From an uncultured bacterium (GTDB lineage Bacteria > Cyanobacteriota > Vampirovibrionia > Gastranaerophilales > Gastranaerophilaceae), in assembly GCA_900551675.1 (NCBI GenBank), contig URXH01000065.1, positions 1 through 11,703 on the forward strand: a DNA stretch of 11,703 nt, written 5' to 3'. The notes beneath the pieces were generated by a model that was not told where the DNA came from, made no database searches, and saw only the letters and a list, made by a program, of their open reading frames with translations. Within the stretch, counting starts at the first letter, position 1; every line of letters starts with the position of its first letter. A program made the translations under genes and the position numbers. This document shows positions 1 through 6,669 of the stretch, one piece after another.

Positions 1-485
1 ATGTAGCAAAAGCCTTTTCAAAGTATATACCCGGCGGACATTTGTGTTTGTCAAACTCTAATGAAAAGTTGTGTAAAGATTTGAAATACAGTATATTGTA
101 TTCTTCTTATAAGAATAAATATGGGAGTGTTAAACCTCCTGCAATAATTTTACCAGATAACGGAGTTGTATTTATAACATTAAGCACTGAAAAATGTGTT
201 GATACTGTTATGTCAGGCCCTCTTCTTGATGCAGATGGCAATCTGCAAAAGAATCCGGATGGCTCCACTGCTACATGGACTCAGGTACGCAATTCATGTG
301 GAGATATATATTTTGATGTAAACGGTTCTAAAAGACCTAATAAATTTGGATATGACGCATTTGGCTTGACAGTATGGGCTGATAGAATGGATAAAAGTCA
401 GTGGAATATATATGGAGCTGACAGCTTGTTCAGCATATTGTCAGGCGGGAAGCTCAAGTATAAAAATGTAGTAAATGATGACTAA
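1..485 (+). CDS. Pilin-like (prepilin-type) protein, 5' truncated by window edge
   Basis: The frame is open to the left edge (first full codon at 3), so the N-terminus is missing; a TTG at 42 is just an internal Leu codon. The visible 160 residues begin with a run of the type AKAFSKYIPGG and contain scattered Cys and a conserved-looking loop DVNGSKRPNKFGYDAF, ending in a short acidic tail. An Asp-x-Asn-Gly...Pro-Asn...Gly-x-Asp loop near the C-terminus is common in type II pseudopilins and pilin-like proteins, where it can bind calcium. I infer an exported, membrane-anchored pilin-like subunit whose cleavable, methylated N-terminal helix lies outside the window. The specific role (minor pilin, pseudopilin, adhesin) cannot be told. 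It is a single transcription unit end: a strong hairpin terminator follows directly. Confidence 0.65.
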   Translation, partial: VAKAFSKYIPGGHLCLSNSNEKLCKDLKYSILYSSYKNKYGSVKPPAIILPDNGVVFITLSTEKCVDTVMSGPLLDADGNLQKNPDGSTATWTQVRNSCGDIYFDVNGSKRPNKFGYDAFGLTVWADRMDKSQWNIYGADSLFSILSGGKLKYKNVVNDD

Positions 486-488
486 ACC

Positions 489-529
489 AAATAAAATTAT
501 TACTAAATATGTAGTAATAATTTTATTTT
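489..529 (+). terminator. Rho-independent terminator of the pilin-like gene
   Basis: A perfect 16-bp inverted repeat (489-504 with 513-528) with an 8-base loop starts four bases after the stop codon. The 3' arm itself is T-rich (TTTTATTTT), serving as the U-tract. The stem is entirely A/T apart from one G-C pair, and the A-rich 5' arm makes it potentially bidirectional. Confidence 0.75.
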
Positions 530-531
530 AC

Positions 532-560
532 TTGAAAAAATTTAGGTTTTATAGTATATT
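532..560 (+). promoter_or_regulatory. Sigma-70-type promoter for the HEAT-queC-DUF366-SPOR operon
   Basis: TTGAAA at 532-537 and TATATT at 555-560 are separated by 17 bases, the optimal spacing, and lie between the upstream terminator and the GTG start at 584. Transcription would start near 567, giving a leader of about 17 bases that carries the GGGG Shine-Dalgarno element at 573-576. Confidence 0.6.
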
Positions 561-583
561 TCAGGTATACACGGGGTGAATGC

Positions 584-1534
584 GTGGGAAAAGATTACCT
601 GGATTTAGACTCAATAGCTAAAGATTGTAACCTGTTTGATGCATCCGACATCAATTCTGTTGTCCTCAAAATTACTGCTCTTGACGAATTTTATGAGCAT
701 GATAATCTCATCAAAATTTATAATCATTTTTTATCAGTGTCTAAAAATCCCGAAATATTGATGCATGTTATTCAATGTATTGACAGGTTAAGAGATAAAT
801 CGTCTTTAAGCCCGCTTCTTGATTTGCTTTTGATGAAAAATATTGATAGTGAGAAAGATGCTTTTATTAATGTCAGGGCAATGTGTGCTAAAGCTATTGC
901 AAATATTAAAGACACATCGGCGGTAACTCCGCTTTTATATTGTTTAAATAACAAGGACGAAAATTATAAAGTCAGGCTTGCCTGTGCGGATGCTCTCGGC
1001 AGAATCGGCGACAGGTATGCTGTTGCGCCTTTGATTGAAGTTGTTAAAGATGAAGATGAAAAATCTGTTTATTTAAGAGAAACTGCAGCATCTGCTCTTG
1101 GCATGCTTGGTGATATACGTGCTGTAGATCCTCTTGTAAGTATTCTTGAGGCGCAAAAAGGCATCTGGAATAAATTTACTTTCTTAAAAGAGCGGGTTAT
1201 AGAGGCTCTGGGTAAACTCAGGCTTGATAACAATGAGAGGGTGTTTAATGCTCTTAAAAACTCTTTGCTGGATGAATCCCCCCAGATAAGAATTAATGCA
1301 ATAGAAGCGATTATGGACAGTGATAATCCGCATGCTGTAGATACTATTAAAACCTGCCTTATTGAAGATGAAAATGAAGAGGTTAAGAAAAATGCACTTA
1401 TAGCTCTGTATAATCTTGTAGGCAGAGAAATTCTCGATGAAGTGGCAAACGGCTCTGATTATCCTGACTCTTTAAAAATGGAAGCCGTATCTATGATTTC
1501 CGAGTACGAAGAGGATGAGGAAGACGATGAGTAA
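584..1534 (+). CDS. HEAT-repeat (PBS-lyase-like) protein, acidic C-terminus
   Basis: A 316-residue soluble protein. From about residue 75 to 285 it is built of HEAT / PBS-lyase-type helical repeats; recognisable units include VRLACADALGRIGD, LRETAASALGMLGD, ERVIEALGKL, IRINAIEAI and VKKNALIALYNLVG, with the usual 'AVxPLxxxL' second helices. The last dozen residues are almost all Asp/Glu. Such scaffolds mediate protein-protein contacts; related cyanobacterial proteins include phycobilin lyases, but nothing here shows lyase activity and a non-photosynthetic host would not need it. The GTG start at 584 is chosen because of GGGG at 573-576; a nearby ATG at 580 is out of frame. The gene is first in a four-gene coupled operon and its stop lies 8 bases inside queC. 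The partner it scaffolds is unknown. Confidence 0.85.
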   Translation: MGKDYLDLDSIAKDCNLFDASDINSVVLKITALDEFYEHDNLIKIYNHFLSVSKNPEILMHVIQCIDRLRDKSSLSPLLDLLLMKNIDSEKDAFINVRAMCAKAIANIKDTSAVTPLLYCLNNKDENYKVRLACADALGRIGDRYAVAPLIEVVKDEDEKSVYLRETAASALGMLGDIRAVDPLVSILEAQKGIWNKFTFLKERVIEALGKLRLDNNERVFNALKNSLLDESPQIRINAIEAIMDSDNPHAVDTIKTCLIEDENEEVKKNALIALYNLVGREILDEVANGSDYPDSLKMEAVSMISEYEEDEEDDE

Positions 1535-2192
1535 AGGTATAGTGCTTTTATCAGGCGGGCTTGATTCTCTGGTGAGTCTTGGTGCCGGAATAGAAAAATA
1601 CGGCGTATCTCTTGCCCTGACTTTTGATTACGGACAGAAATCCGCAGAATATGAAATTGATGCTTCAAGGTCTATCTGTGAATATTACGGGATTGAGCAT
1701 AAGGTCATAAAACTTGACTGGCTTAAAAGTGTTACTCATACGGCACTTGTCGGTGATAAAAGTATTCCTGAAGGTGCTGAGCTTGATAATCTTGAGCAAT
1801 CTGCAAAAAGCGTCTGGGTTCCAAATCGCAACGGTTTGTTTTTGAATATTGCAGGTTCTATAGCAGACGGAGAAAATTATGATTATATTTTAATAGGGGC
1901 AAACAAAGAAGAAGGTCAGACATTTCCTGACAACACACTGGAATTTATTAATAGAATTAATGCGGAATTTGAGTATTCCACGCAAAAACAGCCAAAAGTT
2001 ATAGCACCCTTGATAAATTATGATAAAAATGCTATAGTAAAGCTGGCATTAGAACATAAAATACCTCTTGAATATGTCAGGAGCTGTTATGCAGGAGGAG
2101 TTAAACACTGCGGGAAGTGCGAATCCTGTATCAGATTGAAAAATGCCTTAATCGCAAATCATGACACACATTATATAAAGGAACTTTTTTGA
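1527..2192 (+). CDS. queC: 7-cyano-7-deazaguanine synthase QueC
   Basis: QueC is an ATP-dependent enzyme converting 7-carboxy-7-deazaguanine plus ammonia to preQ0, the precursor of queuosine in tRNA anticodons. The 221-residue product has the PP-loop pyrophosphatase motif SGGLDS (residues 9-14), the FDYGQ segment, the region VPNRNG, GANKEEGQTFPDNTLEF, and a C-terminal zinc site with four Cys at 187, 195, 198 and 201 (spacing C-x7-C-x2-C-x2-C), as expected for QueC. I choose ATG 1527 rather than ATG 1515 because GAGGAAG (1517-1523) is well placed and the product then starts MSKGIVLLSGG. It overlaps the HEAT gene by 8 bases and DUF366 by 4, so the three are probably translationally coupled. No queD, queE or folE is in the window. 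Confidence 0.95.
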   Translation: MSKGIVLLSGGLDSLVSLGAGIEKYGVSLALTFDYGQKSAEYEIDASRSICEYYGIEHKVIKLDWLKSVTHTALVGDKSIPEGAELDNLEQSAKSVWVPNRNGLFLNIAGSIADGENYDYILIGANKEEGQTFPDNTLEFINRINAEFEYSTQKQPKVIAPLINYDKNAIVKLALEHKIPLEYVRSCYAGGVKHCGKCESCIRLKNALIANHDTHYIKELF

Positions 2193-2743
2193 AAACACAA
2201 TTTATAGAGCAGGAAATTAAATACGAAGGGTGGCAGCTTTCTCCACATTGGATCTATAAGAATTTTAAAATTCAGGGAGATGCAACAGTTGCCTTTATCG
2301 GTGAATGTGAAGTTAAATTGACTGAAATGGTTGATATAGAAGACGTTATTAATAACGAACCTATATACAGCAAGTCCATGCTGAGTTTTATATCCGAACA
2401 GTTTAATACCGGTCTTGTTGAAGGTGTTTTCAGGCAGAGGCTTTTAATCTGCATAATCAAAGAAGCCCTTGAAAAACGCGGCTTTGTGATTAAAAGAAAC
2501 GGAGATGACTTGTTTTATGACGGGAAAAAGCTTACTGTCTCAATTGCTACAAAATCCGTAAATTCAATACTAATTCATACAGGCATAAATATAGATTCTG
2601 CAGGTGCTCCTGTTGAAGCCAGCGGACTTTCAAGCGAGCTTGGAATTTATGATATAAAAGAGTTTGCAGATGAAATTTTAAACAACTATTCTGAAGAAAT
2701 TAGTGATATAATATTGGCATCAACAAAAGTCAGAGGTGTATAA
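2189..2743 (+). CDS. DUF366 family protein
   Basis: A 184-residue protein that I recognise as DUF366 (COG2029-like), best known from archaea and some deep-branching bacteria. Family-like segments are LSPHWIYKNF, a MVDIEDV stretch, SMLSFISEQF, a RQRLLICIIKEALE helix, GDDLFYDGKKLTVSIATKS, ILIHTGINI and a C-terminal LASTKVRGV. From memory the family has a fold related to class II aminoacyl-tRNA synthetases and biotin/lipoate ligases, but no reaction is established. The TTG start at 2189 overlaps the queC stop in a TTGA junction, with AAGGA at 2178-2182 six bases upstream; the first methionine after it would cut off conserved sequence. The gene ends in TAATG shared with the SPOR gene. Coupling to queC suggests, but does not prove, a role in 7-deazaguanine or tRNA modification. 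Confidence 0.85.
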   Translation: MKTQFIEQEIKYEGWQLSPHWIYKNFKIQGDATVAFIGECEVKLTEMVDIEDVINNEPIYSKSMLSFISEQFNTGLVEGVFRQRLLICIIKEALEKRGFVIKRNGDDLFYDGKKLTVSIATKSVNSILIHTGINIDSAGAPVEASGLSSELGIYDIKEFADEILNNYSEEISDIILASTKVRGV

Positions 2744-3435
2744 TGGAAGAAGATTCAAGAAAACCTTCTCATATCAGCTATAAAGAATATCAAAAAAAAG
2801 TTACTAAAAATCCGAATGAAGGAATTATAATTTTTGTTTCGGCATTTTTTATTTTGCTTTTGCTGTTTTTAGGCATAGCAAAGCAAATTTCGCCTGAAGT
2901 AGATGTTTCGATAGGCGATGACAATACAAGTGCTGAGCAGACAGAAGAATTAGACAAATCTTCTGTTGATGAAAGATTGAAATTACTTCAGGACGAAGAT
3001 TCTCAAGCTACAGCTAAGGAAGACAATACATTTGCGGATGAGCTTGACGAAAAAGTTGTTATACCTGAGGATAAAAAGGCTGAAAATCAGCCCGCTGATA
3101 ACCCTGTATCGGAAGAACCTATTACTCTGGCTGACAAAGAAGCGAATCCGAAGCCTTCTGAAACAGCATCTCCGGCTCCAAAAACTCCTGCTATTCAGCC
3201 GCAGCCCGCACAGCCAACATCAAAAGTGGTCGTCGGTTACTATGCAACAAAAGAACAGGCGGAAGTCGCAAAAGGTATTATTGCAGAGTCAGGCATGAAT
3301 ATTTCTCCGTTTGTAAGAAGTATCGGAGGTGCTTATACAATTCAGGTAGGATCTTATACAACAAGGGAAAAAGCCCAGAGCGTTGTTAATGACCTTTTGA
3401 GAAATAATTATCCCGCAAGAATAATTACGGAGTAG
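2743..3435 (+). CDS. Membrane-anchored SPOR-domain protein
   Basis: 230 residues: a short basic cytoplasmic N-terminus, one transmembrane helix at about 27-48 (hydrophobic IIIFVSAFFILLLLFLGIA), a long acidic and then Pro/Ala-rich periplasmic linker (about 50-160), and a C-terminal SPOR domain (about 161-230) ending with YTIQVGSYTTREKAQSVVND and a final NNYPARIITE. SPOR domains bind denuded peptidoglycan glycan strands and are typical of division-site and cell-wall proteins, so this bitopic layout resembles FtsN/DedD-type proteins in architecture only. The start ATG overlaps the DUF366 stop by one base (TAATG), marking translational coupling. Its link to queC is probably positional. The frame stays open for 70 codons beyond its TAG stop (see the next entry). 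Confidence 0.85.
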   Translation: MEEDSRKPSHISYKEYQKKVTKNPNEGIIIFVSAFFILLLLFLGIAKQISPEVDVSIGDDNTSAEQTEELDKSSVDERLKLLQDEDSQATAKEDNTFADELDEKVVIPEDKKAENQPADNPVSEEPITLADKEANPKPSETASPAPKTPAIQPQPAQPTSKVVVGYYATKEQAEVAKGIIAESGMNISPFVRSIGGAYTIQVGSYTTREKAQSVVNDLLRNNYPARIITE

Positions 3436-3566
3436 TTTAATTCGGACAATTTTGATAAGTTAGAAGCTTATTTAACGCAAGAATTCGATAAAGCAATAAA
3501 AGAATATAAAACGGAAATTACTAAATATTCTCTTATTGTTAATAATAAAAATGCCTCAACTCAGGA
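3436..3566 (+). other. In-frame coding-like tail after the SPOR stop codon
   Basis: Directly after the TAG at 3433-3435 the same frame continues without a stop to another TAG at 3646. The first 44 codons, before antisense surE begins, have a coding-like composition: a Lys/Glu-rich, helix-forming peptide including KLEAYLTQEFDKAIKEYKTE. The other two frames contain early stops. It may be a relict C-terminal extension of the SPOR protein, a leftover of a lost gene, or chance. I find no convincing terminator here between the convergent SPOR and surE genes; only weak 5-bp hairpins are present. Confidence 0.35.
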
Positions 3567-4361
3567 TTATGCAAACCAATTGCAGGCATCGCCTTTGCAT
3601 AAAATATTGTCAAGGTTTGCCATAACATCTTCCTTAGTCATTTCATAGGTTACGGGTGTTATTGAAATCTTGTTATTTTTAACTGCCGCAATATCTGTAT
3701 TTGAATCCTCCGCTTCCGTTATCAATTCTCCTGCCATCCAGTAATAAACTTTGCCTCTGGGGTCAATTCTTTTTTCATAGTTGTCTGTAAACATTTTACG
3801 CCCGAGTTCTGTTATTGCTACTCCTGCAATATCATCTTCATCAAGTGCAGGGACATTAATATTCAAAATACTTTTTTGCGGGAAATTAAATTCTTTTAAT
3901 TTTTTAAGCAGTAAATTTACAAACCTTGCAGGGTATTTAAACTGTTCATATTCATAATTCATACTTGCAAGCGATACTGCAATACTTGGAACGCCTAGCA
4001 TTGCACCTTCCATTGCACAGCTTACTGTGCCTGAATAGAGAATATCTGCACCAAGATTTGGCCCGTGATTAATCCCTGAAATTACAATATCAGGCTGTTC
4101 TTCAGGAGATAGGATAGCGTTAATACCTATTTTTACACAGTCTCCCGGAGTCCCTGTTGTTACCCACGCTCTTTTTACTCCGTGATATGCATCAACTTCT
4201 TCAACCCTTAAAGGCGTATGCAATGTCAAAGAGTGTCCGGCAGCACTTCTTTCTCTGTCAGGGGCAATCACATAAACATCATGCTCCTGCGCCAGAGTTT
4301 CTGTTAAACATCTTATGCCGTTTGCGGCTATCCCGTCGTCATTTGATACTAATATTTTCAT
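3567..4361 (-). CDS. surE: 5'/3'-nucleotidase SurE
   Basis: SurE is a metal-dependent phosphatase of nucleoside monophosphates, found in the cytoplasm and often linked to stationary-phase survival. The 264-residue product starts MKILVSNDDGI with the metal-binding Asp8-Asp9 pair, followed by APDRERSAAGHSLT (Ser39 region), the TTGTPGDCV loop at about 68-76, and SGINHGPNLGADILYSGTVS (Asn98-His99-Gly100) of the active site. Length is normal or slightly long, with about 14 extra residues at the C-terminus (DNILCKGDACNWFA). The start is fixed by AAGGAG (complement of 4366-4371), five bases from the ATG. It is transcribed alone and converges on the SPOR operon with a gap of 131 bases. Confidence 0.95.
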   Translation of the reverse strand: MKILVSNDDGIAANGIRCLTETLAQEHDVYVIAPDRERSAAGHSLTLHTPLRVEEVDAYHGVKRAWVTTGTPGDCVKIGINAILSPEEQPDIVISGINHGPNLGADILYSGTVSCAMEGAMLGVPSIAVSLASMNYEYEQFKYPARFVNLLLKKLKEFNFPQKSILNINVPALDEDDIAGVAITELGRKMFTDNYEKRIDPRGKVYYWMAGELITEAEDSNTDIAAVKNNKISITPVTYEMTKEDVMANLDNILCKGDACNWFA

Positions 4362-4400
4362 ATCTCTCCTTGTTATAATTTATTAAAAACTTCTATTAAT

Positions 4401-4431
4401 ATAATACTATAAGCTGTTTTTTATCTGTAAA
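4401..4431 (-). promoter_or_regulatory. Possible surE promoter
   Basis: On the - strand TTTACA (complement of 4426-4431) is followed after 19 bases by TATTAT (complement of 4401-4406), 40 bases upstream of the surE start. The spacing is longer than ideal and the surroundings are very A/T-rich, so this is tentative. Confidence 0.35.
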
Positions 4432-4510
4432 CATTAAGATTTGTAACAAAATATATGTATGATATTTTAAATATAGCAATTATATATACAAAAAATTGTT
4501 TATATATATG

Positions 4511-4636
4511 ACACGAGGAAAAGCATAAAACGAGGAATCAAAAAGAACGTTTTATTGCACACTACACTTCACACTATTACGAGGAATTATTCAAAGAATT
4601 CCGACGCCGGTTTCGAAAGAGAACGGCGTTTTTTTT
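4511..4636 (+). ncRNA. Candidate small RNA with three ACGAGGAA motifs and its own terminator
   Basis: A stretch of about 125 bases that is visibly richer in G+C than its very A/T-rich flanks, ends in a strong + strand terminator, and has no + strand gene upstream (surE points the other way). Three copies of ACGAGGAA lie at 4513-4520, 4530-4537 and 4579-4586. Foldable hairpins are AAAACG/CGTTTT (4527-4532 with 4548-4553, putting one GGA in the loop), GGAATT/AATTCC (4583-4588 with 4597-4602) and the terminator stem. The repeated GGA motifs recall RNAs that titrate CsrA/RsmA, but the third copy is partly in a stem and no csrA is visible. All three frames are fairly open without a plausible start plus Shine-Dalgarno, which fits RNA better than protein. 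The 5' end is a guess: a TATATAT tract just upstream could be the -10 element. Confidence 0.5.
4604..4636 (+). terminator. Strong rho-independent terminator of the sRNA candidate
   Basis: ACGCCG (4604-4609) pairs with CGGCGT (4624-4629), the helix can continue with T/A pairs, and C4614-GAAA-G4619 closes a GNRA-type tetraloop. Eight T residues follow (4629-4636). Direction is clearly +. Confidence 0.85.
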
Positions 4637-4647
4637 GTATTGCGTAC

Positions 4648-4721
4648 GCAGGCTTACGGCCGATTATTTAAGCCATATTAAACTAAAACACATGTTTTCT
4701 ATAAGTTAAAATTAAGCCTGC
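4648..4721. repeat. Inverted repeat GCAGGCTTA/TAAGCCTGC beside the sRNA terminator
   Basis: Perfect 9-bp arms at 4648-4656 and 4713-4721 flank 56 bases. The left arm abuts a perfect 10-base palindrome TGCGTACGCA (4641-4650), and a second palindrome CGGCCG lies inside. On the - strand this is the 3' untranslated region directly after the stop of the 46-residue gene, but no U-tract follows, so it is not a standard terminator. Confidence 0.45.
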
Positions 4722-4722
4722 A

Positions 4723-4863
4723 TTATTTCGTAACAACAGCAAGAACTTCTGCGAGTTTGCCGGATCTGTTATTTTTAAATTTGATTTCCTTTTTGGTATC
4801 CTGCGGGGTAAACTCGGATTTCTGGTAATTAATTAAATATCTCATGAATTCAGGACTAAACAT
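4723..4863 (-). CDS. Small protein of 46 residues, unknown function
   Basis: A short gene on the - strand encoding 46 residues that start MFSPEFMRYLINYQKSEF and end LAEVLAVVTK. It has a very good ribosome binding site, AAGGAG (complement of 4868-4873), four bases before the ATG. The product is soluble, basic, with a Lys-rich middle (DTKKEIKFKNNRSGK), no Cys, no membrane segment and no recognised motif. It is divergent from sdaAB, sharing the 149-base gap that holds the sdaAB promoter. The clean start context and balanced amino-acid use argue for a real gene; I do not recognise its family. Confidence 0.6.
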   Translation of the reverse strand: MFSPEFMRYLINYQKSEFTPQDTKKEIKFKNNRSGKLAEVLAVVTK

Positions 4864-4960
4864 CTTACTCCTTTACTACACTAAAATTTTAAAATACACT
4901 TCACCTTGTATATATATAAAAACATAAAATTAAAATTTATTGTTACTAATTTACAAATTA

Positions 4961-4988
4961 TTTACAATAGTTAATGAGATGTTATAAT
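4961..4988 (+). promoter_or_regulatory. sdaAB-sdaAA promoter
   Basis: TTTACA (4961-4966) and a perfect TATAAT (4983-4988) are spaced by 16 bases, 24 bases before the sdaAB start. A start site near 4995 would leave a leader of about 18 bases carrying AAAGGA at 4999-5004. Confidence 0.65.
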
Positions 4989-5012
4989 TCTTATATATAA
5001 AGGATTTTAGAT

Positions 5013-5681
5013 ATGCGTCAATCTTCAATTATAGATATAATTTCTCCTGTTATGGCAGGTCCATCAAGTTCTCATACAGCCGGTGCGGTGAGGCTGGGGC
5101 TTCTGGCACGTAATGTTTATAATACAAAACCGGATAAAATAACTTTTAAATTGTATAACTCTTATGCTTTGACAGGCAAAGGTCATGGAACGGATAAGGG
5201 GCTGCTTGCAGGAATTTTAGGCTTTTCTGTTGATGACAAAAGGATTAAAAACGTTTTTGACACTCCAGAAGCAAAACAAATAAATTATGAATTTGAATTT
5301 CTGGAAGATTTTAACCGCCATCCGAATGCTGTTGATTTTATATTTGAAGGCGGGCTTAATATGACAATTTCAGGAGATTCAATAGGCGCCGGAGAAATTG
5401 TACTTACAAAAATAAATAAATTTTCGGTAAACCTTGACGGGAAATATAATACTTTGCTTCTTGTTTATGAAGATATGCCAGGGGTTATATCTTCTGTAAC
5501 ACGTATTATTCAGGAAGAAAATGTTAATATTGCATCGCTTCACTGCGACAGAAGCGGAAAAGGCAGGGACGCTTCCATGTGTATTTGTATTGACGGAGAA
5601 CTTTCAAAGCAGTGCCTTGATAAGGTAAGCGAGCTTAAAGATATGTATATTGTAAGATATATTAAGAAATTGGAAAGCTGA
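5013..5681 (+). CDS. sdaAB: L-serine dehydratase, beta subunit (with ACT domain)
   Basis: Together with SdaAA this forms the iron-sulfur L-serine dehydratase that converts L-serine to pyruvate and ammonia. The 222-residue product begins with the family hallmark SPVMAGPSSSHTAGAVRLG (about 11-29), has TGKGHGTDKGLLAGILG (54-70), a HPNAVDF segment (103-109), and a C-terminal ACT regulatory domain (about 147-215, LLLVYEDMPGVISSVTRII) that in this family binds serine or modulates activity. Length is normal for the separate beta subunit. The start is supported by AAAGGA eight bases upstream and the TATAAT promoter. One base separates its stop from sdaAA. Confidence 0.95.
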   Translation: MRQSSIIDIISPVMAGPSSSHTAGAVRLGLLARNVYNTKPDKITFKLYNSYALTGKGHGTDKGLLAGILGFSVDDKRIKNVFDTPEAKQINYEFEFLEDFNRHPNAVDFIFEGGLNMTISGDSIGAGEIVLTKINKFSVNLDGKYNTLLLVYEDMPGVISSVTRIIQEENVNIASLHCDRSGKGRDASMCICIDGELSKQCLDKVSELKDMYIVRYIKKLES

Positions 5682-5682
5682 T

Positions 5683-6561
5683 ATGGAAAATATAATTACT
5701 ACATTCAGACAACTTTATTACACATGTAAAGAACAGAATAAGAAAATTTATGAAACAGCTGTTTCTTATGAGGTTTCAAAAGGTGAGTATTCTGAATCAG
5801 AGGTTAAATTTCACGCAAAGAAAAGTCTTGATGCAATGAAAGAAGCCATAAAAGTCGGGCTTAATTCTACCGAGCCTTCCCCGAGCGGAATGAGCGGCGA
5901 TGATTGCGGCAAGTTACAGAAAAGATTTAATACATCAGGCTCGGTTCTGGGTAAAACCGCTCAAAAAATAATGACTTATGCACTTGCAACAAGCGAGCAG
6001 AATTTAAGAATGGGTATAATTGCAGCCTGCCCCACAGCAGGTTCATGCGGAATTGTTCCTTCTGTTTTAATTGCTTATGCAGAAGATAATAACATAAGTG
6101 AAGATGAACAGATAAATGCACTTATAACCGCGGGAGAAGTCGGCAGAATTGTTTCCGTTAAAATGGCGCTCGCAGGTGCTGTCGGAGGCTGTCAGGCAGA
6201 ATGCGGTGTTGCTTCTGCAATGGCATCTGCAGCTCTGACTCAAATGAGAGGCGGAAATGTTAAACAAATAATAAATGCGGCAGCTCTGGCATTGAAAAAT
6301 GTTTTGGGTTTAACCTGTGATCCGGTGTGCGGTCTGGTTGAAATTCCGTGTGTAAAACGCAACCCGTTTCTTGCTATACACTCTGTTACAGCATCAGAGC
6401 TTGCAATGGCAGGAATTATCTCTAAAATTCCTCCTGATGAAATTGTTGATGCAATGGAACAGACAGGAAAACTTATGTCCCCGTTGTTGAAAGAAAGTTC
6501 TCAAGGCGGGCTTGCAAAGACTAAAACTGCAATTGCGCTGGAAAAGAACATTTTAAAGTAA
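5683..6561 (+). CDS. sdaAA: L-serine dehydratase, iron-sulfur alpha subunit
   Basis: The catalytic subunit of the [4Fe-4S] L-serine dehydratase, 292 residues, normal length for the two-subunit type. Visible family segments are PSPSGMSGDDCGKL (66-78), AACPTAGSCGIVPS (114-127), ALAGAVGGCQAECGVASAMA (162-181), LTCDPVCGLVEIPCVKRN (210-227) and a GGLAKTKTAIA tail. Seven Cys at 116, 122, 170, 174, 212, 216 and 223 supply the cluster ligands; only three are needed. The cluster makes the enzyme oxygen-sensitive, consistent with an anaerobic host. Translation probably depends on coupling with sdaAB, since only a weak GGAAAG precedes the start. No clear terminator follows. Confidence 0.95.
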   Translation: MENIITTFRQLYYTCKEQNKKIYETAVSYEVSKGEYSESEVKFHAKKSLDAMKEAIKVGLNSTEPSPSGMSGDDCGKLQKRFNTSGSVLGKTAQKIMTYALATSEQNLRMGIIAACPTAGSCGIVPSVLIAYAEDNNISEDEQINALITAGEVGRIVSVKMALAGAVGGCQAECGVASAMASAALTQMRGGNVKQIINAAALALKNVLGLTCDPVCGLVEIPCVKRNPFLAIHSVTASELAMAGIISKIPPDEIVDAMEQTGKLMSPLLKESSQGGLAKTKTAIALEKNILK

Positions 6562-6617
6562 ATTGTTAACTTATGTAACGATTTTGTGTAAATATGTCAA
6601 TTTTGTGGAATTTATAT

Positions 6618-6661
6618 CCTTAGTATATATATAAGAGATATGAGTATAATTTACTAAGGAG
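6618..6661 (+). promoter_or_regulatory. Hairpin sequestering the ribosome binding site of the 68-residue gene
   Basis: CCTTAGTA (6618-6625) is a perfect complement of TACTAAGG (6652-6659), and the right arm contains most of the AAGGAG Shine-Dalgarno (6656-6661) of the ATG at 6670. Folding would hide the binding site. The 26-base loop holds TATATATA, which may instead be a -10 element; if transcription begins inside the loop, the left arm would be absent from the mRNA and the dyad would act only as DNA. Confidence 0.4.
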
Positions 6662-6669
6662 ATATAATT

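Noticed and set aside
1515..1526. Upstream ATG 1515 as the queC start
   Set aside because: The ATG at 1527 has the better spaced GAGGAAG and gives the usual short N-terminus before the PP-loop.
1459..1668. - strand frame with a poly-Ser run across the HEAT/queC junction
   Set aside because: The Ser run is the complement of the Asp/Glu codons of the HEAT C-terminus; it is a shadow.
4508..4528. Six-codon ORF starting at ATG 4508
   Set aside because: It has no ribosome binding site and sits at the probable 5' end of the RNA.
4512..4706. 65-codon open frame without stop across the sRNA candidate, with a peptide including FIAHYTSHYYEELFKEF
   Set aside because: There is no ATG, GTG or TTG near its beginning and no Shine-Dalgarno; the terminator U-tract lies inside it; and the other two frames are also fairly open here, as expected from the local G+C rise.
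6563..6583. Possible Rex operator: TTGTTAAC...TAACG after sdaAA
   Set aside because: Only one half fits a Rex-type dyad (TTGTTAA-N4-TTAACAA); the second half does not match. Similar half-sites at 9462 and 9557 also lack partners of the right type.
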